A DNA stretch of 47,153 nucleotides from Thermaceae bacterium (lineage in GTDB: Bacteria; Deinococcota; Deinococci; Deinococcales; Thermaceae): NCBI GenBank assembly GCA_015478585.1, contig JADMIM010000019.1, positions 1 through 47,153 of the forward strand, given 5' to 3'. A model generated the notes under the pieces. The model was given only the letters and a program-made list of their open reading frames with translations, was not told where the DNA came from and searched no databases. Numbering within the stretch: position 1 is the stretch's first letter; each line of letters begins with the position of its first letter. Shown in pieces: positions 1 through 7,691 of the stretch. A program made the translations under genes and the position numbers.

Positions 1-899
1 GCCTACCGGTGTGCGGGCTAATGCTGGCTAGCAGGCTTTTGGGTGGGGCTTTTTCTTCGGCTACGTTGCCCACCGCCCAAGCCTATCTAGCCGATATCAC
101 CTCGAGGGAAAAGCGCACCCAGAACTTTGCCCTGCTGGGCGCAGCTTTCGGGCTGGGAGTCATATTTGGCCCGGCGATTGGAGGAGCGCTTTCGGGGTTG
201 GGGCTGTTGGTACCGGTGATTTTCTCGGCAAGTTTGGCCTTGCTCAACGCGCTGTTCGTGTACTTCGTGCTGCCTGAGTCGCGCAAGACCGAAGCCCGCC
301 CGGCCACGCCGCCCAAGCTGTTCTGGACGGATCCGCGCATCTGGCCGATTCTGTTGCTGGGGCTTATTGTCAATCTCTCGTCGGTGGCGATGGAGCAGAC
401 GGTGGCCTTTTACTACCAAGACCGGCTGGCCCTGAGTCCTGAGCGCACCGCGCAGATGGTGGGCATCGCGCTCGTGGCGTTCGGCTTGGTGGCGGTGTTT
501 ATCCAAGGTTTCGTGGTGAGGCTGCTCAAGTGGTCGCCGCGCAGGCTGCTGGCGGTGGGGCTGCCGCTCGCGCTGCTGGGCTATTTGGGACTGGTGGGGG
601 CGAAATCCTTCCCGCTGCTGACGGCTGCCCTGGTACTGCTAGGCGCGGGTGGAGCCTTCGCCGGGCCGGGGGTTTCGGCAGCGCAGTCGCTGGCGGTATC
701 CGACGACGAGCAGGGGTCGGTGGCAGGGCTCTCGAGTTCGGCTCAGGCCCTGGGGCGGATGCTGGGGCCGGTGATCGGAACCTCGCTATACGGCCTACAC
801 CCGGAGTATCCCTATATTTTCTCGGCGCTGCTGATGGCTATAGGATTGCTATTTTTCCTGAATTATCCCAGGCTGGGCCGCCAGTCACCTTCTACCTGA
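1..899 (+). CDS. MFS transporter, DHA1/TetA-like exporter (5' end outside window)
   Basis: The reading frame is open to the left edge, so the true start lies outside; a GTG at 9 is only an internal codon. The visible 296 residues match about the last three quarters of a 12-TM major facilitator. They begin in the TM4 region with the loop motif LADITSREKR, followed by a glycine/proline-rich TM5 (FGPAIGG), as in TetA-type drug/proton antiporters of about 400 residues. Further hydrophobic segments continue to a basic tail. The likely role is proton-driven export of a small molecule across the inner membrane. The substrate cannot be told. A PIG-L gene follows 27 bases downstream on the same strand. 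Confidence 0.85.
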   Translation, partial: LPVCGLMLASRLLGGAFSSATLPTAQAYLADITSREKRTQNFALLGAAFGLGVIFGPAIGGALSGLGLLVPVIFSASLALLNALFVYFVLPESRKTEARPATPPKLFWTDPRIWPILLLGLIVNLSSVAMEQTVAFYYQDRLALSPERTAQMVGIALVAFGLVAVFIQGFVVRLLKWSPRRLLAVGLPLALLGYLGLVGAKSFPLLTAALVLLGAGGAFAGPGVSAAQSLAVSDDEQGSVAGLSSSAQALGRMLGPVIGTSLYGLHPEYPYIFSALLMAIGLLFFLNYPRLGRQSPST

Positions 900-926
900 C
901 CCCAAAAGCCCTATACTATCCAGAGA

Positions 927-1874
927 ATGTGGCTCTGGATAGTCATTATCCTAGTTGTGGCCTTCGTGGTCATCAATGCGCCAGGGATATTCAGCCGCTT
1001 TTACAAGGCTTCATATACCCGCCGTTTGGGGCACTTGCCGATGTTGGAGCAGGCCCAACTGGGGAAACGGGTACTGGTGTTGGCTCCACACCCCGACGAC
1101 GAGGTGCTGGCTTGTGGCGGGCTGATTCAAAAAGCCCACAAAGCGGGCCTCGAGGTGTATATCCTGTGGCTGACCAGCGGAGACGGTTTCGAGTGGGATG
1201 CGGTAATGGTAGAGCACACCCTCCATCCCAAAGGTCAGGCCGCGCTCGAGCTGGGGCAGACGCGCATGGGCGAAGCCCTCGAGGCGGCTCAAATCCTGGG
1301 CATACCCCCTGAGCGCACTTTCTTTTTGGGCTACCCCGATAGGGGCCTGCTGCCCATGCAGAGCAGCTATTTCAATCAACCCTACCGCTCACCCCTCACC
1401 GACGTGGACAGCGTTCCCTACAGCCAGGCCCTGAGCCCCGGAGCTACCTTTACCGGAGCCAACCTGCAAAAAGATTTCCAGGCCGTATTGGATAAGGTCA
1501 AGCCGGATCATATCCTGTGCCCTAGCCCAGTAGATGCTCACCCCGACCACCAGGGCACCGCAGAGCTGACCCAACGGGTGATGGGTGAGCGCGGAGAACT
1601 CCACAAGATCACTTACTGGGTGGTGCATGGGGGAGCCGAATGGCCCCTACCCAAAGGCTACAAAGCCGAACTGCCGCTCGAGATTCCCCCCAGGGGTCAT
1701 CGTCTGTCCTGGGAAGTGCTGCCCCTCGAGGCTGAAGAAATCCAACTCAAACATCAGGCCACCCTGGCCCACAAGACCCAAATGACCCTGCTGAGCCATT
1801 TCATGCTGGCTTTCGTGCGCCAAAACGAGCTGTTTTCCCTACAGCCCCCAGAAGCCTCCCACAACAAAGCTTAG
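927..1874 (+). CDS. PIG-L/LmbE family deacetylase, membrane anchored
   Basis: A 315-residue zinc-dependent N-acetyl-glucosaminyl deacetylase of the PIG-L (LmbE) superfamily. The metal motif PHPDDE is at residues 54-59 and the second motif HPDHQG at 205-210; both are intact. Residues 2-20 form one hydrophobic segment (WLWIVIILVVAF), so the enzyme is probably tethered to the membrane, unlike soluble BshB/MshB enzymes of about 230-280 residues. The substrate is presumably an N-acetylated sugar conjugate such as a glycolipid or thiol precursor; nothing nearby identifies it. There is no clear Shine-Dalgarno sequence. A -10-like TATACT sits at 912-917, only nine bases before the ATG, which suggests a near-leaderless transcript. 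Confidence 0.88.
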   Translation: MWLWIVIILVVAFVVINAPGIFSRFYKASYTRRLGHLPMLEQAQLGKRVLVLAPHPDDEVLACGGLIQKAHKAGLEVYILWLTSGDGFEWDAVMVEHTLHPKGQAALELGQTRMGEALEAAQILGIPPERTFFLGYPDRGLLPMQSSYFNQPYRSPLTDVDSVPYSQALSPGATFTGANLQKDFQAVLDKVKPDHILCPSPVDAHPDHQGTAELTQRVMGERGELHKITYWVVHGGAEWPLPKGYKAELPLEIPPRGHRLSWEVLPLEAEEIQLKHQATLAHKTQMTLLSHFMLAFVRQNELFSLQPPEASHNKA

Positions 1875-1918
1875 GCCGCTCCAAAGTGAGGGAGGGGGGG
1901 ATTGAAGCTCTTAACCGT

Positions 1919-2074
1919 CTTCAAGATTATGGGGCTTTGGTAGGGGCAACCCCCCGTGGTTGCCCTCACCCCCCACAGGCCACAAAACCCCGTCTGTAAA
2001 GCAGCCCCACGGCTGCCGGAGAGTACCGGGCAGGCCCCTGTGTCTGCCCCTACAACAGCTCGTTTATTTTGAAG
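1919..2074. repeat. Composite element: CTTCAA-ended repeat carrying an inverted REP pair
   Basis: The ends are imperfect inverted repeats, CTTCAAGATTA on the left and TTATTTTGAAG on the right. Inside are two GTAG-headed palindromes facing each other. At 1940-1965 GTAG is followed by GGGCAACC...GGTTGCCC. At 2028-2053, read on the minus strand, GTAG is followed by GGGCAG...CTGCCC. A third hairpin, GCAGCC/GGCTGC, lies at 2001-2016. The architecture is that of a BIME (paired REPs). A shorter relative with the same outer sequence is at 32131-32190. Bases 2083-2095 add the ATGAAAACCGC end shared with the GCGGTTTTC repeat family. The element fills most of the 1875-2118 gap between convergent genes. 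Confidence 0.75.
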
Positions 2075-2118
2075 AGCGCCATTATGAAAACCGCCATAAT
2101 CTCGCAAAAACCTCGAGT

Positions 2119-3081
2119 TCAGGGGATTAGCAACACCTTGCCGGTGGTCTCGCGTCCTTGCAGTTTTTGCAGGGCTTCTGCTGCTCCTGCCAGGGGGAAC
2201 TCGGCTCCGATATGTACCTTTAGTTGGCCCTGGGCGGCCCAGCCCATTACCTCCGAGGCTCGCCATTCCAGCTCTTCCCTGGTCTGGGTGTACTGCCACA
2301 GCGAGGGCCGGGTCAGGAATAGCCCGCCCTTCTGGTTGAGAATCTGCGGGTCGAAAGCAGGCACCGGCCCACTCGACTGTCCGCACAAGACCATCATTCC
2401 CCGCACCCGCAGGCTGTCTAAGCTGCCTTCCCAAGTAGCTTTGCCTACAGTGTCGTATACCACATCCACTTTTTTGCCACCGGTTAGCTCTTTGATCTTT
2501 TCCGAAAAACCCTCGTAGGGCAGCACGTAATTAGCCCCCACTCCTTTTGCCAGAGCACGTTTTGCTTCGCTACCGGCGGTAGAAATCACGGTTGCCCCCC
2601 GCATCTTCGCCATCTGAATCAGCAGTAGCCCAACCCCACCAGCTCCCGCGTGAATGATGCAGGTCTCCCCGGCTTTTAGCGGGTAGGTGCTATACACCAG
2701 ATAGTGCGCGGTCATGCCCTGAAGCATGGCAGCGGCGGCGATTTTGAAGTCCAGCAACTCGGGAATCTTCACCAGCTTGTCAGCGGCAACAGCCACATAT
2801 TCGGCGTAGGCTCCCAAGATATTGGCGTACACCACCTTGTCGCCGGGTCGGACGCTGCTAACACCGTCTCCTACTGCCTCCACCACCCCCGAAGCCTCCT
2901 CGCCCAGGATGAAGGGCAGGGTTGTCTTGTAAAGTCCAGAACGCTTGTAGATGTCAATAAAGTTGACCCCGACAGCCTGGACTTTTACCAGGGCTTGTCC
3001 TGGTGCGGGGGTGGGGATAGGGATATCCTCGAGCCTCATGACCTCGGGGCCGCCGGTTTGGTGGACGCGGATGGCTTTCAT
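2119..3081 (-). CDS. NADPH:quinone oxidoreductase, MDR superfamily
   Basis: A 320-residue zinc-independent medium-chain dehydrogenase/reductase. The GroES-like N-terminal half contains the QOR-type VGVNFIDIYKRSGLY stretch (residues 37-51). The Rossmann nucleotide-binding glycine motif AGAGGVG is at 145-151. No catalytic or structural zinc cysteine cluster is visible, which fits quinone reductase rather than alcohol dehydrogenase. It probably reduces quinones or enones with NADPH in the cytosol. The length is normal for the family. Upstream is a short YTATAGC heptad tract, and downstream is a composite repeat. The gene appears monocistronic and convergent with the PIG-L gene. Confidence 0.9.
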   Translation of the reverse strand: MKAIRVHQTGGPEVMRLEDIPIPTPAPGQALVKVQAVGVNFIDIYKRSGLYKTTLPFILGEEASGVVEAVGDGVSSVRPGDKVVYANILGAYAEYVAVAADKLVKIPELLDFKIAAAAMLQGMTAHYLVYSTYPLKAGETCIIHAGAGGVGLLLIQMAKMRGATVISTAGSEAKRALAKGVGANYVLPYEGFSEKIKELTGGKKVDVVYDTVGKATWEGSLDSLRVRGMMVLCGQSSGPVPAFDPQILNQKGGLFLTRPSLWQYTQTREELEWRASEVMGWAAQGQLKVHIGAEFPLAGAAEALQKLQGRETTGKVLLIP

Positions 3082-3089
3082 GGAGAAAG

Positions 3090-3117
3090 CCTATAGCTTA
3101 TAGCTTATAGCCGATAG
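3090..3117. repeat. Heptanucleotide tandem tract (YTATAGC-like, four units)
   Basis: Four adjacent 7-bp units (CTATAGC, then TTATAGC twice, then a diverged CGATAGC) lie eight bases upstream of the quinone oxidoreductase start. This is the least degenerate of several 7-bp-periodic tracts in the window. The remainder of the gap to 3188 shows no gene. Confidence 0.7.
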
Positions 3118-3188
3118 CTAGCGGCAAAACAATTGCCCTCGGTCAGGGCAGCCTGCCTCTAGCCCCAGCCAGGACTTGCACCAGGGCC

Positions 3189-6158
3189 TCATTCAAAGGG
3201 CGTGGGCGGATGGAGTTTACTGCCTGCTAAAGCCGTAGGCTCGAGCGCCTTCCCCACCGCCTCCTCGAGCGTCCAGCGCTGGCCTATAGCCCAACTCGAG
3301 TCAAAATTTTTTTTGTCCAACCCCTCACGCAAAGCATTCAACGTACGCTGATACCTGGCTTGCTCGCTCGGTGGCAACGGGGTTTTGAACTGCTCGCGCA
3401 AGCGGCTGGCTGCTGCATAGAGATGCACACCCTGCGCCCACCGACCTGCTTTTGCCGCAACGGCGGCCAGTTTTTCCAGTGCTGTCGCTGTGCCTTTGGG
3501 CTGCTTGAGCTGTTCGAGCAAAGACAAGGCTTCCTGGAAAAGCGCATTGGCTCCGACCAAATCGTTTTGCAGCTGTACCTCGCCCAGCATCAATAGGGTG
3601 GAAGAAAGCCCCATCTTGTCACCGGTTTGACGGAAGAGTTTTTGACATTCCTCCAGCCGCAAATTAGCTTCTTCACTCTCCCCTCGTAGAAAAGCCATGT
3701 ACCCTAAAAGCTGTTTAGCGGTGGCGATGCCGTTGCTGTCACCCAGCACTAAGCTGAGCTTGAGGCTTTCCTCGAGCTGCCCCCGCACAGCCCCATACTC
3801 CCCCTGCTCGATCGCGGTGATGCTCAGGTTCGCCAGCGCAATTGCGATTCCCACGCCATCCTCGAGCTGGCGCGAGATTTCCAGGCTTTCCTCCTTATAC
3901 TGCCGGGCCAAGGCGTATTCACCCAAATCGTGGGCCAGGTTGCCCAGGTTTTGCAGCACGTAGGCCACCCCGCCGGGGTTGTCCAGTTCGCGCAGGATGC
4001 TCAGGCTCTGCCGGTAGTATTCCTGAGCGGTAAGGTAGTCGTTTTGCTGATAGGCCAAAACACCCAGGTTGTTTAAGGTGACGGCACGGGGGCTACGGCT
4101 GCCAAGCTCGCCGTGCAAGGCCAGGCTCTCCTCGAGATAAACCTTGGCGGCAGCAAAATCGCCCTGATCCTTGGCGATTACGCCCACCCCGTTGAGGGCT
4201 CTGGCTCGTAAGTCTTTTAGCTCCGGCGCGGGCAGGGCCAGGGCCTTGACCAGCCAAGCCCGGCCTTCGGCGAAGTGCCCGCGAATATCCCAAAAGCGGC
4301 TCAAGGCGCGGGTTATACGTAAGGCGATTTCGGCCTCGGATTGCGACAAAACCCACTCCAGCGCGGCCTGCAGGTTATCGTGTTCTTCCCCCAGACGACC
4401 CAGCCACAGGGCTTGTTCGTCCCCGCTCAGCTCTCCATTAGCGTGTTCGGCAAACTTGAGGAAAAACGCAGCGTGAAGATCACGGGTTTGCTGCTGTTCC
4501 TCGGGATGCTCCGCCAGTTTTTCCTGCATGTACCCATACAGCAGCGCGTGGCGGTCATAACGCCCATTGGCCGAAGTGCGCAACAGCGATTTGTCCACCA
4601 GGCTCGCCAGCAAGGGCAAAGTAGCTCCCATCACCTCGCCTGCAGCCTCACGTCTGAATCCGCCTCGAAACACCGAAAGCTTACGCAACGCGGCTTGTTC
4701 CTTGGGATTGAGCGAATTCCAGGCCGACTCGAACACCGCCCGCAGGCTCCTCTGCCGGGCCGGGCTGTTGCGGGCTGCCGAGCTGAGAAAGTCCAGATTG
4801 CGCTCGATTTCTTGGGCGATTTCCTCAGGTGGCAACATCCGCACCCAGGCGGCAGCCAGCTCCAGGCCCAGCGGATAGCCCTCGACCAATCGGCAAATCT
4901 TCAAGACCAGCGGCAGCGTAGTGGGCTCGAGGGCGAAGTCCAGTTTGACCCGCTTGGCCCGCTGCACGAAAAGCTGCATCGCATCGCTGTAGGGGGCATC
5001 TTCAAAACGGCTTTCCGAGCCGGGGAGCCCCAACCCACCCAGTGGAAAAACCCACTCCTCTGCCACACCCAGCCGCTCCCGCGAAGTTACCAGGGCCTTC
5101 AGGTTGGGGCAAGCCGCCAACAGGGCCACGAGCGAGGTGGCACCTTCCACCAGGTGCTCGAAGTTGTCCAGCACCAGCAGGATATGTTGCTCACCGATGG
5201 CCTGCTGAATTTGGGCGAGCGGGTTCTCCGGGGCTTGCAGGCCGATAACCAGAGCTTCGGCGATGGCTAAAGGAATCGCCTCGAGCGTGCTGATGGCATC
5301 CAACGCCACGAAGAAAACCCCATCGGTGAAAGCACTGTCCTCGAGCTGCTGATGGGCCACCTGTAGAGCCAGCCGAGTCTTGCCTGCACCCCCCAACCCG
5401 TGCAGCGTGAGCAGGCGCTGCTCGGGGCTTCCCAGCAGGCGGGCCACCTCGAGCAGCTCCGGGTCGCGCCCCACGAAGGAGGTGGTCTGCAGGGGCAGGT
5501 TGTTGCGAACCGGCTGGGCGGGTATCGGCTCTGGGGCGGGTTCCTTGACCTCCAGGGCGATGCCAAAGCCTTCGGCCTCTCGTCGCAAAGCCCCAGCCAG
5601 CAGGCTCTTGCCCAGATACAGCAGCGGGTAGAGCCGTTTCAGGTCTTCGGGATCCAGTTCGGGAGCACCCCCAAGCCCATACGCGGCCTCGGCGTGGCGG
5701 GCGGCTACCTCGTAGCGGCCTTTGGCTAGGGCCTTTTCCCCCAGTTGAAGCCGGGTCTCGCGCACCCTTCCGGCCAGCAACTCGCGGGTCTGGTAAACCC
5801 ACTCCTCGAGTTCCTCCCCCAGCAGCAAATCCACCCCCGCCAGAAAAGCGCCCTGGTACAGCTCGAGGCCGCCCCCAAGCTGCCCCCCGTCTAGTAACTG
5901 CAATAGCTTTGGGGCATCGCACTCTTGGCTTGTCCAAACCTTTTGAGCATCGGCCTCGACGGCGCTCGCTTCGCGCTTGAGGTAGCCCAGGGCCGTGGAG
6001 AGGCTGTCGCGCGGGTCTTTGGCATCCAGATAGAACAGGTCGGCCAACTCGCGGCGGGTTTTAGCCCCTTCCAATGCCAGGTAGGCCAGCAGCAGCAAGG
6101 GCTTGCTGCGCCCGAAGCTCGAGCCTTCCAGCCTCAGACCGCCCAGCGTGCGCAGCAT
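3189..6158 (-). CDS. AfsR/SARP-like regulator: BTAD + STAND NTPase + TPR
   Basis: A 989-residue signal-transduction NTPase. The N-terminal region (1-60) resembles a winged-helix DNA-binding unit, followed by a helical BTAD-type region to about 205. The NTPase domain has Walker A GLGGAGKT at 254-261 and Walker B ILLVLD at 326-331, as in NB-ARC/STAND proteins. From about 590 to the end the sequence is a run of tetratricopeptide repeats with typical LG..A....A.AL spacing. It likely integrates a ligand or protein signal through the TPRs to control transcription; the targets are unknown. No Shine-Dalgarno is visible. A TACAAT hexamer ends about five bases before the ATG, suggesting a leaderless mRNA. 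It is transcribed away from the 6159-6487 region. Confidence 0.85.
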   Translation of the reverse strand: MLRTLGGLRLEGSSFGRSKPLLLLAYLALEGAKTRRELADLFYLDAKDPRDSLSTALGYLKREASAVEADAQKVWTSQECDAPKLLQLLDGGQLGGGLELYQGAFLAGVDLLLGEELEEWVYQTRELLAGRVRETRLQLGEKALAKGRYEVAARHAEAAYGLGGAPELDPEDLKRLYPLLYLGKSLLAGALRREAEGFGIALEVKEPAPEPIPAQPVRNNLPLQTTSFVGRDPELLEVARLLGSPEQRLLTLHGLGGAGKTRLALQVAHQQLEDSAFTDGVFFVALDAISTLEAIPLAIAEALVIGLQAPENPLAQIQQAIGEQHILLVLDNFEHLVEGATSLVALLAACPNLKALVTSRERLGVAEEWVFPLGGLGLPGSESRFEDAPYSDAMQLFVQRAKRVKLDFALEPTTLPLVLKICRLVEGYPLGLELAAAWVRMLPPEEIAQEIERNLDFLSSAARNSPARQRSLRAVFESAWNSLNPKEQAALRKLSVFRGGFRREAAGEVMGATLPLLASLVDKSLLRTSANGRYDRHALLYGYMQEKLAEHPEEQQQTRDLHAAFFLKFAEHANGELSGDEQALWLGRLGEEHDNLQAALEWVLSQSEAEIALRITRALSRFWDIRGHFAEGRAWLVKALALPAPELKDLRARALNGVGVIAKDQGDFAAAKVYLEESLALHGELGSRSPRAVTLNNLGVLAYQQNDYLTAQEYYRQSLSILRELDNPGGVAYVLQNLGNLAHDLGEYALARQYKEESLEISRQLEDGVGIAIALANLSITAIEQGEYGAVRGQLEESLKLSLVLGDSNGIATAKQLLGYMAFLRGESEEANLRLEECQKLFRQTGDKMGLSSTLLMLGEVQLQNDLVGANALFQEALSLLEQLKQPKGTATALEKLAAVAAKAGRWAQGVHLYAAASRLREQFKTPLPPSEQARYQRTLNALREGLDKKNFDSSWAIGQRWTLEEAVGKALEPTALAGSKLHPPTPFE

Positions 6159-6487
6159 GGCCCATTGTATCCAGACTTCCCGAACAAGCCCGGTTCAAGA
6201 GCCACAGCCACTCGGAGGCTGATCGGGGTTTGATCGGAGGCGGTTTTGCACACTGGGGTCATCTTCGGGAATGGAGAAGCCAAAGGAGGAGTTGCCATGC
6301 CCAAACCGACCGCTTTCAGCTCAACGTTGCTCCTACCGGCCCGGCAATTCGGGAAGCTGGCTCGAGGTCGTCCATGATGCTCACCCTGGCGGCATTTGCA
6401 CTCTTCCGACGGTGGGCCGCACCTCGAGGCCACCACCTTTGGACTTAGAGCATCGCGGTTCAGCTATTTGCGTGAAAGGAGAGAACA
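6159..6487. other. Divergent intergenic region
   Basis: This 329-base stretch separates the AfsR-like regulator from the membrane-protein gene. It must hold promoters in both directions. On the minus strand a TACAAT hexamer lies just upstream of the regulator start, but no matching -35 was found. A strong Shine-Dalgarno (AAAGGAGGAG) begins at 6282 and precedes a very short frame described separately. No RNA gene or clear inverted repeat was seen. Confidence 0.5.
6297..6377 (+). CDS. Possible 26-residue leader peptide or gene remnant
   Basis: The ATG at 6297 is preceded at ideal spacing by AAAGGAGGAG, one of the best ribosome-binding sites in the window. The encoded peptide starts MPKPTAFSST and is basic, ending LARGRP. 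It stops at 6377, and a second ATG-initiated stretch begins right at the stop (MLTLAAFALFRRW), so it could be a frameshifted remnant of a longer small protein, a translationally coupled pair or a leader for the membrane protein at 6488. I do not recognise it. Confidence is low because its length gives no coding statistics. Confidence 0.3.
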   Translation: MPKPTAFSSTLLLPARQFGKLARGRP

Positions 6488-7165
6488 ATGCTCGAGAAAT
6501 TCCTAGGCTCACGAAATTTGAGGGTTGCCCTGCTGGTGCTCCCTATCGTCATCATCGTGCTGGCGTATTCGGCCGAGAACCACGGGGAGCTTCAGCGACT
6601 CAGCCTCTCGGCGGTCACTGGGCTCAAAGGCGTGCAGATACCTACGAACTTTGTGGAGTGCCTTAGCGACTACAACAGCAAGGCGGTGGGTGTGGCCGGG
6701 CTGTTTGGGAACAGCGGTAAAAGTGACCCGCTCTTCGGGAAGCTGTGTGATTACGGGGCCGGGTTTCTGAAGATTCTGCCTGCCTTTGCCTACGCGTTCA
6801 TTAAAGGCTTCGCGTCTGGGTTTTGGGGGATCGTGTTCAGCCTTCTGCTGGGGCTGTTTTGTGTGGCTACAGTACGGGATTTCTTTCGGGGGAAGGTCGG
6901 TTTTGGAGAGTTAGTCATGAACTTGGGTCTGGCTATCCTCGCCCTGTGGTTGCTGACCCTTGTGCTGATCTGGGCATTCACATTTTTTGGCTGGCTGTTC
7001 GGGTTCATGGGTACTTACGCTGCGGCCATCATCGGGGGAGCCAAGGTATGGGAGGTGTTCAACAAGACTCGAGAGGTGCGTAAGGTCGCCTCCGAAGTTG
7101 CCATCGCTGCCAAAAGTGTCCCCGAGGAGGGTCAAGGAGGCAGCCCGATGAAGCCACCAGTATAG
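6488..7165 (+). CDS. Hypothetical multi-pass membrane protein
   Basis: I do not recognise the family. The 225-residue protein has an N-terminal hydrophobic segment (residues 11-27, VALLVLPIVIIVLAYSA). A soluble, probably extracytoplasmic stretch follows with two cysteines (FVECLSD and GKLCDYG) that could form a disulfide. Then come a region of hydrophobic segments (about residues 105-125, 140-160 and 160-178) and a short polar C-terminal tail. The start is set by a good GAAAGGAGAG Shine-Dalgarno. The FN3 lipoprotein gene follows 54 bases downstream and may be co-transcribed; both products would act at the cell envelope. Confidence 0.75.
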   Translation: MLEKFLGSRNLRVALLVLPIVIIVLAYSAENHGELQRLSLSAVTGLKGVQIPTNFVECLSDYNSKAVGVAGLFGNSGKSDPLFGKLCDYGAGFLKILPAFAYAFIKGFASGFWGIVFSLLLGLFCVATVRDFFRGKVGFGELVMNLGLAILALWLLTLVLIWAFTFFGWLFGFMGTYAAAIIGGAKVWEVFNKTREVRKVASEVAIAAKSVPEEGQGGSPMKPPV

Positions 7166-7219
7166 GCAACAAAACCCATCTCTTGCGGTACTCAGTTCAG
7201 CCGGACCAAGGAGGAAACT

Positions 7220-7639
7220 ATGAAGATTCAATCCCCACGCCCGCAGTACCTCTCCGTAGCCCTGTTGCTTTTGTTTCTCGTACTCGCCGGTTGTACTCCT
7301 AATGACACCAATCCCTCGGTTCCCACCGCCCCCGACAACCTCCAGGCCAGCACCCAGTCTTCCAGCACCATCGCCCTCTCCTGGACGGCCGCCACTACCC
7401 CGGCCAACGGCGGCAGCGTGAGCGGGTACAGCCTCGAGCGCAAAACGGGCTCGGGCACATATGCGGCGGTGCGTGCGCTGAGGTTTGATGCCACCACCTT
7501 TACCGACATCGGCCTGACCGCGAGCACCACTTACACCTATCGGCTGCGGGCACAAAACGCCTTCGGATTTGGGCCATACTCGGGCGAGGTCAGTGCCACC
7601 ACGGCAGCCGCAGCTAAAGCTAGCTTACCGACACGCTAA
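7220..7639 (+). CDS. Short lipoprotein with one fibronectin type III domain
   Basis: A 139-residue secreted lipoprotein. A signal peptide ends in the lipobox LAGC at residues 22-25. It is followed by one FN3 beta-sandwich, recognisable by PTAPDNLQAS at its start, the SYSL/SGYSLERK strand and the terminal TTYTYRLRAQNAFGFGPYS motif. It ends soon after the FN3 domain, with no catalytic or binding module, so it may be an adaptor or a truncated version of longer FN3 proteins such as the one at 30403. AAGGAGG precedes the ATG. A weak TGACC/GGTCA hairpin at 7666-7682, without a T-run, lies between its stop and the convergent GH3 gene. Confidence 0.8.
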   Translation: MKIQSPRPQYLSVALLLLFLVLAGCTPNDTNPSVPTAPDNLQASTQSSSTIALSWTAATTPANGGSVSGYSLERKTGSGTYAAVRALRFDATTFTDIGLTASTTYTYRLRAQNAFGFGPYSGEVSATTAAAAKASLPTR

Positions 7640-7691
7640 CGGTTCAAAAACGTTATGGATCGGAAATGACCACCGCGCGGTCAATCTAACC

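Noticed and set aside
4341-5270. Long open frame on the plus strand opposite the AfsR-like regulator
   Set aside because: It is the antisense shadow of a well-supported gene with Walker motifs, has no ribosome site and no recognisable domain; high G+C favours such open frames.
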